Shown in pieces: positions 1 to 8,558 of a stretch of DNA of 64,000 nucleotides. The number at the start of each line of letters is the position of its first letter. The stretch's first letter is position 1. The notes beneath the pieces were generated by a model. It saw only the letters and a program-made list of their open reading frames with translations. It was not told the origin of the DNA and made no database searches. The position numbers were made by a program, and so were the translations under genes. Origin of the DNA: Bosea sp. 685 (GTDB lineage Bacteria > Pseudomonadota > Alphaproteobacteria > Rhizobiales > Beijerinckiaceae); the NCBI RefSeq assembly GCF_031884435.1, contig NZ_CP134778.1, positions 148,920 to 212,919 on the forward strand, in the 5' to 3' direction.

Positions 1-78
1 CGTACAAACCTGGCCGTTGCACATCTAGGGGCTACGGCTCCCACGCACCCCATATGGAATGAAAGTGATGCGGCTTGG

Positions 79-107
79 GCGCGGCCAGACGGAAAGGCTG
101 GCCGCGC
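79..107 (-). terminator. Hairpin downstream of ridA
   Basis: Two perfectly complementary 10-base arms (GCGCGGCCAG at 79-88 and CTGGCCGCGC at 98-107) lie just past the ridA stop codon. No clear T tract follows on the minus strand, so termination is inferred only from position and stem strength. Confidence 0.4.
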
Positions 108-121
108 AATATCAGCACACG

Positions 122-463
122 TCAGCCGGCGATCGCGATCACCGCAACCTCCACCTTGATCTTGGCATCCGCGAGACGACTCTCTACGCATGCGCGAGCC
201 GGACCTGGCTCCGGCGCCCATGCGTCCCACACCGTGTTGAATGCATCGCGATCAGAGATGTCCGGCAGCCAGATTGTGGCTGACAAAATCTTTGACTTGT
301 CGGACCCTGCTTCCTTCAGAATTGCATCGATCTTAGAGATGACTTCCCGGCTTTGAGCTTCAATGCCGACGTCGAGATTGTCGGGCACTTGCCCGGACAG
401 ATACACGATGCCGCCGTGAACAGTGGCGCCGCTAAGGCGCTTGGCAGGTCGAATGTGTTTCAT
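122..463 (-). CDS. ridA: RidA/YjgF/UK114 family protein
   Basis: This 113-residue protein matches the RidA (YER057c/UK114) family in length and layout: an N-terminal segment with GGIVYLSGQVP and a C-terminal VEVAVIAIAG strand. The family forms trimers and hydrolyses reactive enamine/imine intermediates released by PLP enzymes; members outside the RidA core have other or unknown deaminase roles. A GAGGAG ribosome-binding site precedes the ATG. The conserved arginine of true RidA appears to be represented by GPARACVE near residue 88. The next gene (DsbA/HCCA-isomerase-like) is on the same strand about 60 bases upstream, so the two may be co-transcribed. The family is well supported; the substrate is not known. 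Confidence 0.88.
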   Translation of the reverse strand: MKHIRPAKRLSGATVHGGIVYLSGQVPDNLDVGIEAQSREVISKIDAILKEAGSDKSKILSATIWLPDISDRDAFNTVWDAWAPEPGPARACVESRLADAKIKVEVAVIAIAG

Positions 464-525
464 CTTCTTTTGCTCCTCTAATCAAACTGGATTTAGATTA
501 CTTCGACGTTTTCCAGTCCTTGGTT

Positions 526-1128
526 CTATCGTGCTAAAGCTTCGTCAAGAAAATCTAGCCTATCCTGCCCCCAGAACGGCTCCCCCTTGAAAATATAGAA
601 TGGCGATCCGAATACGCCGTCCTGAGGTGCGTCATCCGTGTAACGCTGGTATTCTGCGAGGACCTCCGAACTTGCAGCACTGTCAAACAACTGCTCGACC
701 TCGGGGACATGCCGGGCAGCGATTTCGCGCAACGTGTTCGGATCGGAGATGTCACGCTCCTCTACCCACGCAGCCTTCATGACGTCGAAGGTAAACTCGC
801 TCACCGGGAACCCACCCAGCTTGGCAGCGATAAGCAGCCGCGAGGAAAGTTCGTGGGCGACAGGGGAGAACTTGGGCTCGATGTTGATTGGATCGTTAAG
901 GCGCACCTTCCAGCGCCTCAGCTCGGCAAACCTGTAGTCTTGTCGCTGTTGGGCTCTTTGGCCCAACAAAATACCACCTGTCTTTGCGTAGATCGCCGGC
1001 AGGTCCACAGGACGGTAATCGATGGTCGCGCCGTGCCGGTTTGCGATTTCGACCAAGCGACGGTGCCCGAGATAGGCCCAGTCCGATATGGTCCAAAAAT
1101 AGTATCGGATCGATTTCACGCCAACCAT
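526..1128 (-). CDS. 2-hydroxychromene-2-carboxylate isomerase / DsbA-like thioredoxin-fold protein
   Basis: This 200-residue protein starts with IRYYFWTISDWAYLG, the family form of the DsbA-like thioredoxin fold in 2-hydroxychromene-2-carboxylate (HCCA) isomerases, and ends with GVFGSPFYIFKGEPFWGQDRLDFL, the conserved cis-Pro loop (GSP) and C-terminal helix. There is no CxxC pair; the S-D-W position is typical of the glutathione-dependent isomerase/transferase branch. HCCA isomerase acts in naphthalene-type degradation, but many relatives have unknown substrates. No other naphthalene genes lie nearby, so the specific reaction is not claimed. It is probably expressed with ridA. Confidence 0.8.
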   Translation of the reverse strand: MVGVKSIRYYFWTISDWAYLGHRRLVEIANRHGATIDYRPVDLPAIYAKTGGILLGQRAQQRQDYRFAELRRWKVRLNDPINIEPKFSPVAHELSSRLLIAAKLGGFPVSEFTFDVMKAAWVEERDISDPNTLREIAARHVPEVEQLFDSAASSEVLAEYQRYTDDAPQDGVFGSPFYIFKGEPFWGQDRLDFLDEALAR

Positions 1129-1207
1129 TCACATGTGTCCTATATTGAGAGACTGCCGATCTGCACACACAACTGATCCGTCGTGATGGTTCTTATGATG
1201 ATAGAAT

Positions 1208-2242
1208 TCATCTAATCGGAGGAGCGTATTGCAAGCCGCCTTTGGTCCAAAGGGCGTTGGCTACACGCTCAATTTTTATCGGCGAGTCTTTTCCCAAATT
1301 TTTGTCGTAGATGTCTTCGTAATTACCAACATGCCGTATGATGCGATCGGCCCAATCCTTGCTCAGGCCCAATCCCTCCCCCAAATTTCCTTCAGTTCCC
1401 AGAAGGCGGCGAATCTCAGGGTTCTCCGATTTACGCATGTCCACTACGTTTGACTTGGAGACGCCGAGCTCCTCCGCATTGAGCATGGCGAAATGGGTCC
1501 ACTTAACAATATTGAGCCATTGGTCGTCTCCCTGCCGAACAGCAGGACCAAGTGGCTCCTTGGAAATTAGTTCCGGCAGAATGATGTGTTCTTCCGGCTT
1601 TTGGAATTGTGAGCGCCGAGCATAATTATCAGACGAATCAGCGACGAGTACGTCACAGCGCCCAACCTCGTACGCTTTGACGGTTTCTTCGGCAGTGACA
1701 AACACGACCGGCTCATACTTCAATTTATGCGCACGAAAATAGTCTGCGACGTTCAGCTCAGTTGTTGTACCCGTCGTTACACAAACGGAAGCGCCGGCAA
1801 GCTCAGAAGCGTTTTTAATATTTTGAGATTTTCGGACAAGGAAGCTTGCGCCATCATAGAAATTTATCGCAGCGAAATTCATTCCCAATGATGCTTCGCG
1901 CTGCATTGACCAGGTTGTATTTCGAGAAAGAATATCAACGGCGCCGGATTGCAGTGCTGTAAAACGATCTTTTGCGGACAGGGGTGTGAACTGCACCTTG
2001 TTAGGGTCGTCAAAAATCGCGGCTGACAATCCCTTACAAAGATCTACATCGATGCCGGACCATTTTCCCGTGTTATCCGGAATCGAAAAGCCGCCTATGC
2101 CTTGCGATACGCCGCAGACGACGACGCCTCGGGCCTTGATGCGATCCATGGTGGGCCCGGCATATGCTGTGCTCGCTGCTCCCAGGATAAGTGCGGATCC
2201 AACCAGCGCTAAGGCTCTCCGACGGTGAGACAGGGTTGTCAT
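1208..2242 (-). CDS. Amino-acid ABC transporter substrate-binding protein (AapJ/BztA type)
   Basis: This 344-residue periplasmic binding protein has a signal peptide (MTTLSHRRRALALVG, then a hydrophobic stretch ending in AYA) and the family-3 solute-binding fold. The stretches ARGVVVCGVS, DVDLCKGLSAAIF and SRNTTWSMQREA are typical of AapJ/BztA general L-amino-acid binders. I chose the ATG at 2242 because a GGGAG-type ribosome-binding site precedes it and the signal peptide starts there; the longer reading frame adds 41 unlikely residues. It would deliver amino acids to an inner-membrane permease, but the only permease and ATPase sequences nearby are fragments, so this binding protein looks orphaned within the window. 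Confidence 0.88.
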   Translation of the reverse strand: MTTLSHRRRALALVGSALILGAASTAYAGPTMDRIKARGVVVCGVSQGIGGFSIPDNTGKWSGIDVDLCKGLSAAIFDDPNKVQFTPLSAKDRFTALQSGAVDILSRNTTWSMQREASLGMNFAAINFYDGASFLVRKSQNIKNASELAGASVCVTTGTTTELNVADYFRAHKLKYEPVVFVTAEETVKAYEVGRCDVLVADSSDNYARRSQFQKPEEHIILPELISKEPLGPAVRQGDDQWLNIVKWTHFAMLNAEELGVSKSNVVDMRKSENPEIRRLLGTEGNLGEGLGLSKDWADRIIRHVGNYEDIYDKNLGKDSPIKIERVANALWTKGGLQYAPPIR

Positions 2243-2426
2243 TGATCGCTCCCTCGTTAGGCAACGAGTTGCTCTCGTTGTCCATGCGATTTTATACGAG
2301 CCCAATGTACGCATCAATACCGCCGCTATGTTGCAAATCTTGCAATTAAACGCCGATATTTGCATAAAACAACTTGTTGCCTATTTTTGATAACTCCGAT
2401 ACCGGGAAGTGCTATGTTCGAGAGAT

Positions 2427-2585
2427 TCAAGTCCCCTCGTCCTTGACGTACCGTACGGTCACGATCGTCAGCCCGATTGAAAGAACCGGTGCCAATGCGG
2501 CGATTGCCAGCGCAAGCTGAATGTTGATCGTTGCCGCCGCGAACATTCCCGGCAGCGCTTCGATGAGATAATTCAGCTCGAACAT
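2427..2585 (-). pseudogene. Remnant of amino-acid ABC transporter permease (N-terminus)
   Basis: Only about 50 residues remain, starting MFELNYLIEALPGMF and running through the first membrane helix before the frame ends. This is the usual N-terminus of HisM/GlnP-type permeases, which are normally 220-240 residues with the EAA loop; all later helices are missing. It is part of a decayed transporter module covering about 2.4-3.3 kb. Confidence 0.6.
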
Positions 2586-2663
2586 CGTCTTCGCTTCGAA
2601 ACTCAGATGGCGCCGGGAGGCAGATATCAGCCGTCGGGCAGATCCATCTTCATTCCGAACCAT

Positions 2664-2800
2664 TTCTCATGTGAGGCCGAGGCGGCCGTCGTCACGCATG
2701 GCCCTGATCACCTTGCTGATGAAGTCGCGCAGGTCCGTATCCTCCGCTCTCGTGACCCAACCGGAATAGGTGAGGGGGTTGTCGGTGGGGACGGGCCCGC
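2664..2800 (-). pseudogene. Remnant of amino-acid binding protein (C-terminus)
   Basis: The minus strand reads NPLTYSGWVTRAEDTDLRDF and then a short helical tail ending MRDDGRLGLT before a TGA. This resembles the last 40-50 residues of a family-3 solute-binding protein. A similar short tail continues after the stop, which may therefore be an in-frame nonsense mutation. It sits directly upstream of the permease remnant, the usual order in such operons. Similarity is weak and short. Confidence 0.4.
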
Positions 2801-2836
2801 CTTTCCGTTTGACGGCGTACCGGCACCCAACAGGGC

Positions 2837-3273
2837 AACGTCATCCGGCCTCAGGTCATCGTCTCAAGGCGGTCGCGGGAGAAGGCGACGGCGAAGGCCG
2901 CGGACCCGTTGAGGACGCTGGGTCTTCCAGGAAAGGCAGAGGGGTTCCCGTATGCCTTGTCGGGGGGCACCGTCAGCGAGTCGCGATCGCACGGGGGCAG
3001 GCCATGGATCCAGCGCTGATGTTGTTCGACGAGCCGACGTCGGCGCTGGACCCCGAGCACGTCGGCGAGGCCGTGACGTTGCTACGCGATCTGGCGACGG
3101 CGGGGACGACGATGCTCGTCGTGACGCATGAGATGGGTTTCGCCTCCAAGGTCAGCGATCGGATCGTGGCGATGACTGCGGGAAAGGTCGTCTTCGACGC
3201 GAGGAGGGAGGATGCGCTGAACGGCTCGGACAATCGTTTGTTGAACTCGTACTTCGAAGAGCGAACCTACTGA
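2837..3273 (+). pseudogene. Remnant of amino-acid ABC transporter ATPase, frameshifted at the signature motif
   Basis: The C-terminal two thirds of a polar amino-acid ABC ATPase can be read: NVIRPQVIV, then PYALSGG (signature), then RQRVAIARGQAMDPALMLF, DEPTSALDP (Walker B), VVTHEMGF (H-loop) and the usual short tail. The reading frame changes within the signature at the six-G run 2962-2967; adding one G restores the frame from the upstream half. Walker A and the first 80 or so residues are absent, so the gene is truncated even if the frameshift is an error. Its strand is opposite to the binding-protein and permease remnants, implying rearrangement. Confidence 0.75.
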
Positions 3274-3332
3274 GCACACGTCATCCCTATTTTACGTGTC
3301 TTCCCCTCAGTCGTTCGGAAGACGCAGCCTGA

Positions 3333-3650
3333 TCAGCTCGACGACATCTTCATCGTGATCATGCCGGATACGATGAGCATCGCGGCAACGGCCCTCATCG
3401 GCGTCAGGGCCTCGCCGAGAACTGCAACGCCTACAACGAAGGCGCCGACCGCTCCAATGCCGGTCCAAACGGTGTAGGCCGTCCCGAGCGGAAGCGAGCG
3501 CATCGCCAAGGACAAAAGCGCGAAGCTGCCGATCATTGCTACGATGGTCACGGTCGTTGGGCCCGGTCGGGTGAAGCCCTCGGACTGCTTCATCGCCAAT
3601 GCCCAGACGACTTCGAGAATTCCGGCGACGATGAGGAATAGCCAGGACAT
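3333..3650 (-). CDS. sugE: SMR-family transporter (SugE/Gdx type)
   Basis: This 105-residue protein has four predicted membrane helices, the essential glutamate in helix 1 (LEVVWALAMKQSEGF) and the SugE/Gdx-type pattern of helix 2-3 (GTAYTVWTGIGAVG). The family forms antiparallel dimers in the inner membrane; Gdx members export guanidinium in exchange for protons, while others export quaternary ammonium compounds. Length is exactly that of the family. I looked upstream for a guanidine-II riboswitch (paired ACGR-loop hairpins) and did not find a convincing one, so the substrate is left open. Confidence 0.9.
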   Translation of the reverse strand: MSWLFLIVAGILEVVWALAMKQSEGFTRPGPTTVTIVAMIGSFALLSLAMRSLPLGTAYTVWTGIGAVGAFVVGVAVLGEALTPMRAVAAMLIVSGMITMKMSSS

Positions 3651-3789
3651 TGCGGCTCTCTAACGGCTTTAGTGTCCAAGCCTCGTTGCCGGAGCTCGGT
3701 ACGTGGTCGCTCGCGCGATCGCGGGACACCGGGGCTTCATGAATGCGTCGATCCCCTCCCGTGTACCGGGGGGCTGGATCGACGCTGAT

Positions 3790-4932
3790 TCACCGGCGAT
3801 TGGAAATTTGGCCTAGAGCCTGGTCTAGGTCGGAGATCAGGTCGAGCGCATTCTCTAGACCGATGGACATTCGCAGCAATCCTTCGGGGGCCTTTGTCTG
3901 TGGACCCTCTACTGAAGCGCGATGCTCGATGAGGCTATGCGTGCCACCCAGGCTGGTCGCGCGGGCGATCAAACGGAGCGCCCCAGCCACGGCCATGGCC
4001 TCCTTGCGCGCCCCGGCGACCTCGAACGAAAGCATGCCACCAAAGGACTTCATCTGCTTCGAGGCGACGGCGAACCCCGGATGCGTCGGCAATCCGGGAT
4101 AGTGAACGACGGACACCGCAGGATGCTGGGACAGGAAGCGGGCGACCTCCATCGCATTGCCGCAATGGACCTGCATTCGCGGCGCGAGGGACTGGATGCC
4201 CCGCAGCGCCAGCCAGCAGTCGAGGGGCGAAGGCACGGAACCCTTGTGCTTTTGTATTGCCCGGAGGGCGAGGTTCTGCGGGCCTGACTCGCGCGAAACG
4301 ACGGCGCCGATCATGACGTCGCTGTGTCCGCCGATGTACTTGGTGAGCGAATGGACGACCAGGTCGGCACCGAACTCGAACGGCCTAGTGAGCAACGGCG
4401 TCGCCCACGTGTTGTCGACGGCGGAAACGGCTCCGCCCTCCCGCGCGAGCTGCGCGATGGCCGCTATGTCGACGATCTTCACGAGCGGGTTCGAAGGCGT
4501 CTCGATCCACACCAACCCCGTCGGTTTCGCGCATGCCGCCCGAACGGCTTGGAGATCCGTCATGTCGACGACCTCCCACTCGAACCGCCTACCGACATCC
4601 GTTTCATTCAAAAGGGAGCGTACCCCGAAGTAAATGTCGTCCGGGAGGACCAAGCGTTTTGGTAGGTCGTCGGGGAGGCTCTCGATCACCGCGGTGATGG
4701 CGGCCATGCCCGAGGCGAACGTGATCGCCTCGGCACCGCCCTCCAGGGCAGCAAGGCAGGTTTCTAGGTTGCGACGATTGGGGTTGTCGTCCCGGCTGTA
4801 TTCGTATCCGCTCGGAAACGTCCCGTCGGCGGATCGTTCGAAAGTGGTCGAGAGGTAGATCGGCGCAGCGATCGCGCCTGTGACGGGATCGCTTTTCTGG
4901 CCGGCGTGTACGGCGAGTGTCTCCGGATGCAT
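3790..4932 (-). CDS. Trans-sulfuration-type PLP enzyme (cystathionine gamma-synthase/lyase family)
   Basis: This 380-residue protein is a Cys/Met-metabolism PLP enzyme. It begins HPETLAVHAG, has YEYSRDDNPNRRNLE, the cofactor-stacking region ITFASGMAA, WIETPSNPLVKIVDI, and SLTKYIGGHSD with the Schiff-base lysine, then the substrate-carboxylate region SLGGTHSLIEH. The family includes cystathionine gamma-synthase, beta- and gamma-lyase and O-acetylhomoserine sulfhydrylase; sequence alone does not tell which. I start at the ATG at 4932 because the family begins there and the reading frame upstream runs into the neighbouring gene. The gene lies about 100 bases after the B3/4-domain gene and is probably in the same transcript. 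Confidence 0.88.
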   Translation of the reverse strand: MHPETLAVHAGQKSDPVTGAIAAPIYLSTTFERSADGTFPSGYEYSRDDNPNRRNLETCLAALEGGAEAITFASGMAAITAVIESLPDDLPKRLVLPDDIYFGVRSLLNETDVGRRFEWEVVDMTDLQAVRAACAKPTGLVWIETPSNPLVKIVDIAAIAQLAREGGAVSAVDNTWATPLLTRPFEFGADLVVHSLTKYIGGHSDVMIGAVVSRESGPQNLALRAIQKHKGSVPSPLDCWLALRGIQSLAPRMQVHCGNAMEVARFLSQHPAVSVVHYPGLPTHPGFAVASKQMKSFGGMLSFEVAGARKEAMAVAGALRLIARATSLGGTHSLIEHRASVEGPQTKAPEGLLRMSIGLENALDLISDLDQALGQISNRR

Positions 4933-5030
4933 TGGACGTCCTCGTTTGTGAGAATCTTCTATGAAGGTCGGCGTAGGCTGCAGGCGAAGGAGATTTCGCT
5001 GGCCCGACAGGACCGCCGAAGTTTGGCGTC

Positions 5031-5741
5031 TCATCGAGCCTGGCGTTGACCCGTGGGCGAGTCTTGATCGAGAAATAGCTGCGTAGCCCTCATCTCCGGA
5101 TTCAATCGGCGCAGTCCGTCGATCAAATTGGCGCCCGCTTCGAGCAGTGATTGGATGGGCATCGGGTCCAGCCGCTCGAGCACGAACCACATCGCCGTGG
5201 TGGTTTCGGTGATCCTGGTCCGAGTGCCTTGGCGCCAGTTCCAGCGGCGGCAGGTGACTCCCCGCGCATCCCGCCAGATCACCTCGCCATGATCGACGGC
5301 CTCGATCTTCGCCACGCCCTCGGCGACCGTGTCGAATGGCTCCCCGCCGGATGCCTGGAGAAGTGTCGGTGCGCCATCGTAAACGGTCGCATCCTCGCCA
5401 CCGATCGGAAGCGCATACCGGACGCTCAGGGCGTTGTAGAGATCCACGACGGCATTTACGGCGGGCAGCGCGCGATCGCGTTCGGCTCGTTTACGCAACG
5501 CCTCCGCCGAGCACGGGGTACGTTGCGGTTTGGCTCCGAACGAGCGATAGGCGTCGCGCCATGAATTCAAATGGGCTTCCGCCCATGGAGCTGAATCGAG
5601 CTCGCTGCAGGCGGCGCGGAGAAGGCCCATGCTGCACTCGTCGCTCGATCCGTTCCGCACGAACTCTGCATGGATGCTGAGGGCCGCATAATCCGGGCGC
5701 AGTGCGAAAATTTCGGGTCTGATCAAAGGTTCGACGGCCAT
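5031..5741 (-). CDS. B3/4-domain protein (phenylalanyl-tRNA synthetase beta-like domain)
   Basis: This 236-residue protein looks like a stand-alone B3/B4 domain, the fold that in PheRS beta edits or binds aminoacyl-tRNA. Recognisable parts are FGAKPQRTPCSAEALRKR, LPAVNAVVDLYNALSVRYALPIGGED and the later WRQGTRTRITETTTAMWFVL. Free-standing members may act as trans-editing deacylases or amino-acid binding proteins, but their function is poorly known. It is divergent from the XRE-cupin regulator starting 55 bases away and upstream of the PLP enzyme, a combination suggesting that the regulator controls this amino-acid-related pair. Confidence 0.78.
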   Translation of the reverse strand: MAVEPLIRPEIFALRPDYAALSIHAEFVRNGSSDECSMGLLRAACSELDSAPWAEAHLNSWRDAYRSFGAKPQRTPCSAEALRKRAERDRALPAVNAVVDLYNALSVRYALPIGGEDATVYDGAPTLLQASGGEPFDTVAEGVAKIEAVDHGEVIWRDARGVTCRRWNWRQGTRTRITETTTAMWFVLERLDPMPIQSLLEAGANLIDGLRRLNPEMRATQLFLDQDSPTGQRQAR

Positions 5742-5796
5742 TTCGGTCTCTTAGTCCTCTGTTGACGCCGAAGGGTACCGACGGCAAAATGCACTA

Positions 5797-6416
5797 ATGA
5801 CCGAAATAGTCAATATAATGACCGATGGCTCGACTGATCCCGATCCGACGCGTGCGGTGCATGCGGCGATCGCCGGCCGCATCGCCCTGCTGAGAAAGGC
5901 GCGTCGGCTCTCCTTCGATCAACTCGCCGCCCGTTGCGGCGTCAGCAAGGGAATGCTGGTTCAAATCGAGCAGGGGAAGGCCAACCCCAGCATAGGAACG
6001 CTGTGTAGGCTTGCCTCAGGACTCGGTGTCTCGGTGGCGGAACTCGTCGAGGTTGCGGAGGCGGGGCAGCGTCCCATCAGGATCATCGCTCCGGGCGAGG
6101 GACCGATATTGTGGCAGGGTCCCTTCGGCGGTACGGCTCGCCTGCTGATCGGGTCGGACGGTCCGGAGATGTTTGAACAGTGGATGTGGGAGCTGCATCC
6201 CGGAGAGCGTTTCGAAGCGCAGGTCCATCCCGCGGGAACACAGGAGTTGGTATCCGTTCTCGAGGGGAGCCTCGTCCTGGAACTGGGAGGATCAAGTCAC
6301 GTGATAGAACAGGGGGCTCGGCGCATGCCCGAACCGACTGCGAGCATGCGTATGCCTGTGCCGGGGAATGTTCGACCCGTTTCGTCATGGCGGTGTTGGA
6401 GCCATCAAATGAATAG
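5797..6416 (+). CDS. XRE-family regulator with cupin domain, frameshifted near the C-terminus
   Basis: An N-terminal helix-turn-helix (residues about 25-80, with FDQLAARCGVSKGMLVQIEQ) is followed by a cupin sensor domain (MWELHPGERFEAQVHPAGTQE, then VLEGSLVLELG). In the frame that continues past 6316 the cupin is lost and the protein runs to 6516 with unlike sequence. In the next frame the cupin end is intact (HAYACAGECSTRFVMAVLEP) and stops at 6416. One G missing from the run 6312-6316 explains this, so the coordinates given are those of the repaired gene. It is divergent from the B3/4-domain gene and probably regulates the shared intergenic region. A decayed copy of its first 32 codons lies at 25960. 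Confidence 0.75.
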
Positions 6417-6534
6417 GCTCGTGAAGTCGATGGAGAAATACTCTTCGCCGCGACGACGGCGGCAGCTACGCAAAGTAGCTTTGGTCGGTGTTCATTCCCC
6501 CGCGCGCATTGTGTAAGGGTCGCCAAAATCAAAA

Positions 6535-6549
6535 GCCTATAGTATAGGC
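6535..6549. promoter_or_regulatory. Palindrome upstream of the nitrile hydratase cluster
   Basis: GCCTATAGTATAGGC is a perfect 7-base inverted repeat around a central G, about 170 bases before the CobW-type gene. It could be an operator for the cluster; no protein is assigned. Confidence 0.35.
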
Positions 6550-6721
6550 CTCGTGCGCTCAACATTTGAGCATAACGCAGTTTTCTTCTCCGCCAAACTG
6601 CCGCCGGGTCAGCATGTCAGTTTTTGAGGCCTATTTGGCCGATTTGAGTGCGTGACATCTCTTGCTTCGATGCTGCCATCCTTTTTCTATTGCTGCGGAC
6701 GAGGCGCGGCGCGCGACAGCT

Positions 6722-7702
6722 ATGGATAGCGACATGACCATGTTGAAGGCGACGATACTTACGGGGTTTCTTGGGGCCGGTAAGACGACCTTGTTGAACA
6801 ACCTGCTCCTGTCGTCTGACAACGAGCGGGTCGCGGTGATCATCAATGAATATGGTGAAGTCGGGATCGACGCCAAACTTGTCGTGGAAACCCAGGACGA
6901 CGTGATCGAACTGAACAACGGCTGCGTCTGCTGCACCGTCCGGGCCGATCTCATCACCACGATCCATGAATTGCTGGCGTCGGAACGCCCATTTGATCGC
7001 ATCATCATCGAAACTTCGGGCCTCGCGGATCCCGCCCCGGTCATCCAATCGTTCATGCTGGACGAGATACTGGGCTCAAGGGTCCAGTTGGACGCGATCG
7101 TCACGGTGGTGGATGCTCGCCATGTCGCGCAGCACCTTTCGGTCGAGGAGGCGAAAGAGCAGATCAGCTTCGCCGACGTGCTCCTTCTCAACAAGATCGA
7201 CCTGGCCCCCGACGGGCTCGACGGTGTCGAAACTCGCCTCCGATCCCTCAATCCGCTGGCGAAGATCATTCGCACCAATTCCTGCCTCGTCGATCGCGAC
7301 CAACTCCTCGATATCGGTGCCTTCGATCTGAAGAACATATTGTCGATCGATCCGGACATCCTCGGGGATCATGACCACGAACACGATTCCAGCATCGGGT
7401 GTCTGGCCATCCGGGAGCCTGCTCCGCTCGATCCTTCCCGGCTCAACGGGTGGTTGAACGGTCTGGTGCAGTCGAGCGGCAAGGATCTGTTCCGAATGAA
7501 GGGCGTCCTTCATTTCGCGGACGAGCCTCGGCGGTACGTGTTCCATGGCGTCCACATGGTGCTGGAGGGTCGACCCGGGCGCCCGTGGTCGTCGGACGAG
7601 GAGCGCCTCAATGAAATCGTCTTCATCGGGCGCGATCTGGACGGGCAAGCAATTCGTGCGGGTTTCGACGCGTGTCTGGCAAGAACGGCGGCGTTGGCCT
7701 GA
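6722..7702 (+). CDS. CobW/ZNG-type GTPase, likely nitrile hydratase metallochaperone
   Basis: This GTPase of about 326 residues has Walker A (TGFLGAGKTTLLNN), the CxCC metal-binding motif (NNGCVCCTVRADL), the switch region ETSGLADPAP, NKIDL for guanine recognition, and a C-terminal CobW domain ending near AFDACL. A histidine-rich stretch (DHDHEHD) lies between the domains. COG0523 proteins hand metals to target enzymes; one branch accompanies Fe-type nitrile hydratases as an activator. Here it lies 91 bases before a hydratase whose cysteine motif is cobalt-type, so it may load cobalt. The start could be the ATG at 6722, 6734 or 6740; there is no strong ribosome-binding site to decide. Confidence 0.88.
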   Translation: MDSDMTMLKATILTGFLGAGKTTLLNNLLLSSDNERVAVIINEYGEVGIDAKLVVETQDDVIELNNGCVCCTVRADLITTIHELLASERPFDRIIIETSGLADPAPVIQSFMLDEILGSRVQLDAIVTVVDARHVAQHLSVEEAKEQISFADVLLLNKIDLAPDGLDGVETRLRSLNPLAKIIRTNSCLVDRDQLLDIGAFDLKNILSIDPDILGDHDHEHDSSIGCLAIREPAPLDPSRLNGWLNGLVQSSGKDLFRMKGVLHFADEPRRYVFHGVHMVLEGRPGRPWSSDEERLNEIVFIGRDLDGQAIRAGFDACLARTAALA

Positions 7703-7793
7703 TGCGCCAGCTGCCCGATCTGAGCGATTGCCCGCCGCAGCCGTCCCACAATCATGCGGCCGATCGCGATTTGTCGAATGGAGGGAGGCCGAT

Positions 7794-8531
7794 TTGAAAC
7801 TCCAGCACTATCTCGGTGGTCTCGAAGGCTTGGGCGAGGTGAGCACCGAAGTCAGGGTTTTCGTCGAGCCGTGGGAAACGCGCATATTCGGCATTCACAC
7901 CGCAATGATGGCGCTTTCTCCGCAGCTCCCGCTGCCATCGACTGCGTCGACCTTCCACACTGTGTGGACCTGGGCCGACCTGCGTAAAGGGGCGGAAGCT
8001 CTCAATCCTTTCGACTATTTCAGATACCGCTACTACGAAAAATGGCTCGGCGGAATTTCCGCGTATTTCATCGCCAACGGTTACGTCACCGCCGAGGAAC
8101 TCGATGCGGAGACCGAAGAATACTATCGGAATCCCGACCGATCTCTGCCGAGGGGCGGCGGTGCCGATATCGACGAACGGATCGGGCGGTACCTCGTCGA
8201 GGGGGATAGTCCGCGACGAGACGAGCAGATCAAGCCTCGCTTTGCGAAAGGAGACCACGTCTTGGTTCGCGATGTCGCCTCCGTCGAACATACCCGGCTG
8301 CCTGGCTATCTACGCGGGCACCTTGGAGTGATCGAGGCCGTCTACGAGGGCGCCTATGCCTACCTGTGCGACACCGGCCCCGACGGCATCGGCCCGCCGA
8401 TGCACGTCTACTGCGTGCGCTTCGACCCCTCGGACATCTGGCCGGGCAATGCCGAGGCGAATTTCGCGATCTATGCCGATCTTTTCGATAGCTATCTGAA
8501 GCCGCCCGCCGTCACGGCCCGGGCCGCTTGA
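7794..8531 (+). CDS. nthB: Nitrile hydratase beta subunit
   Basis: This 245-residue protein is a full-length nitrile hydratase beta subunit: HYLGGLEGLGEV at the N-terminus, the central YYEKWLGGISAYF segment, and the C-terminal SH3-like domain with FAKGDHVLV, RLPGYLRGHLGVIE and YCVRFDPSDIWP. Nitrile hydratase converts nitriles to amides; the beta subunit packs against the alpha subunit that holds the metal. I start at the TTG at 7794 because the family begins with KLQHYLGG-like sequence and a GGAGGGAGG ribosome-binding site lies 6-13 bases upstream. The order beta then alpha is that of cobalt-type clusters. Confidence 0.93.
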   Translation: MKLQHYLGGLEGLGEVSTEVRVFVEPWETRIFGIHTAMMALSPQLPLPSTASTFHTVWTWADLRKGAEALNPFDYFRYRYYEKWLGGISAYFIANGYVTAEELDAETEEYYRNPDRSLPRGGGADIDERIGRYLVEGDSPRRDEQIKPRFAKGDHVLVRDVASVEHTRLPGYLRGHLGVIEAVYEGAYAYLCDTGPDGIGPPMHVYCVRFDPSDIWPGNAEANFAIYADLFDSYLKPPAVTARAA

Positions 8532-8558
8532 CCAGTCACCAAACGAGGGATCGCATCC

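Noticed and set aside
3651..3780. Possible guanidine-II riboswitch upstream of the SMR gene
   Set aside because: An ACGG is present but not in a hairpin loop, and the required pair of ACGR-loop hairpins is absent.
4932..5190. N-terminal extension of the trans-sulfuration enzyme
   Set aside because: The 86 extra residues are unlike the family and overlap the neighbouring B3/4-domain gene by 160 bases.
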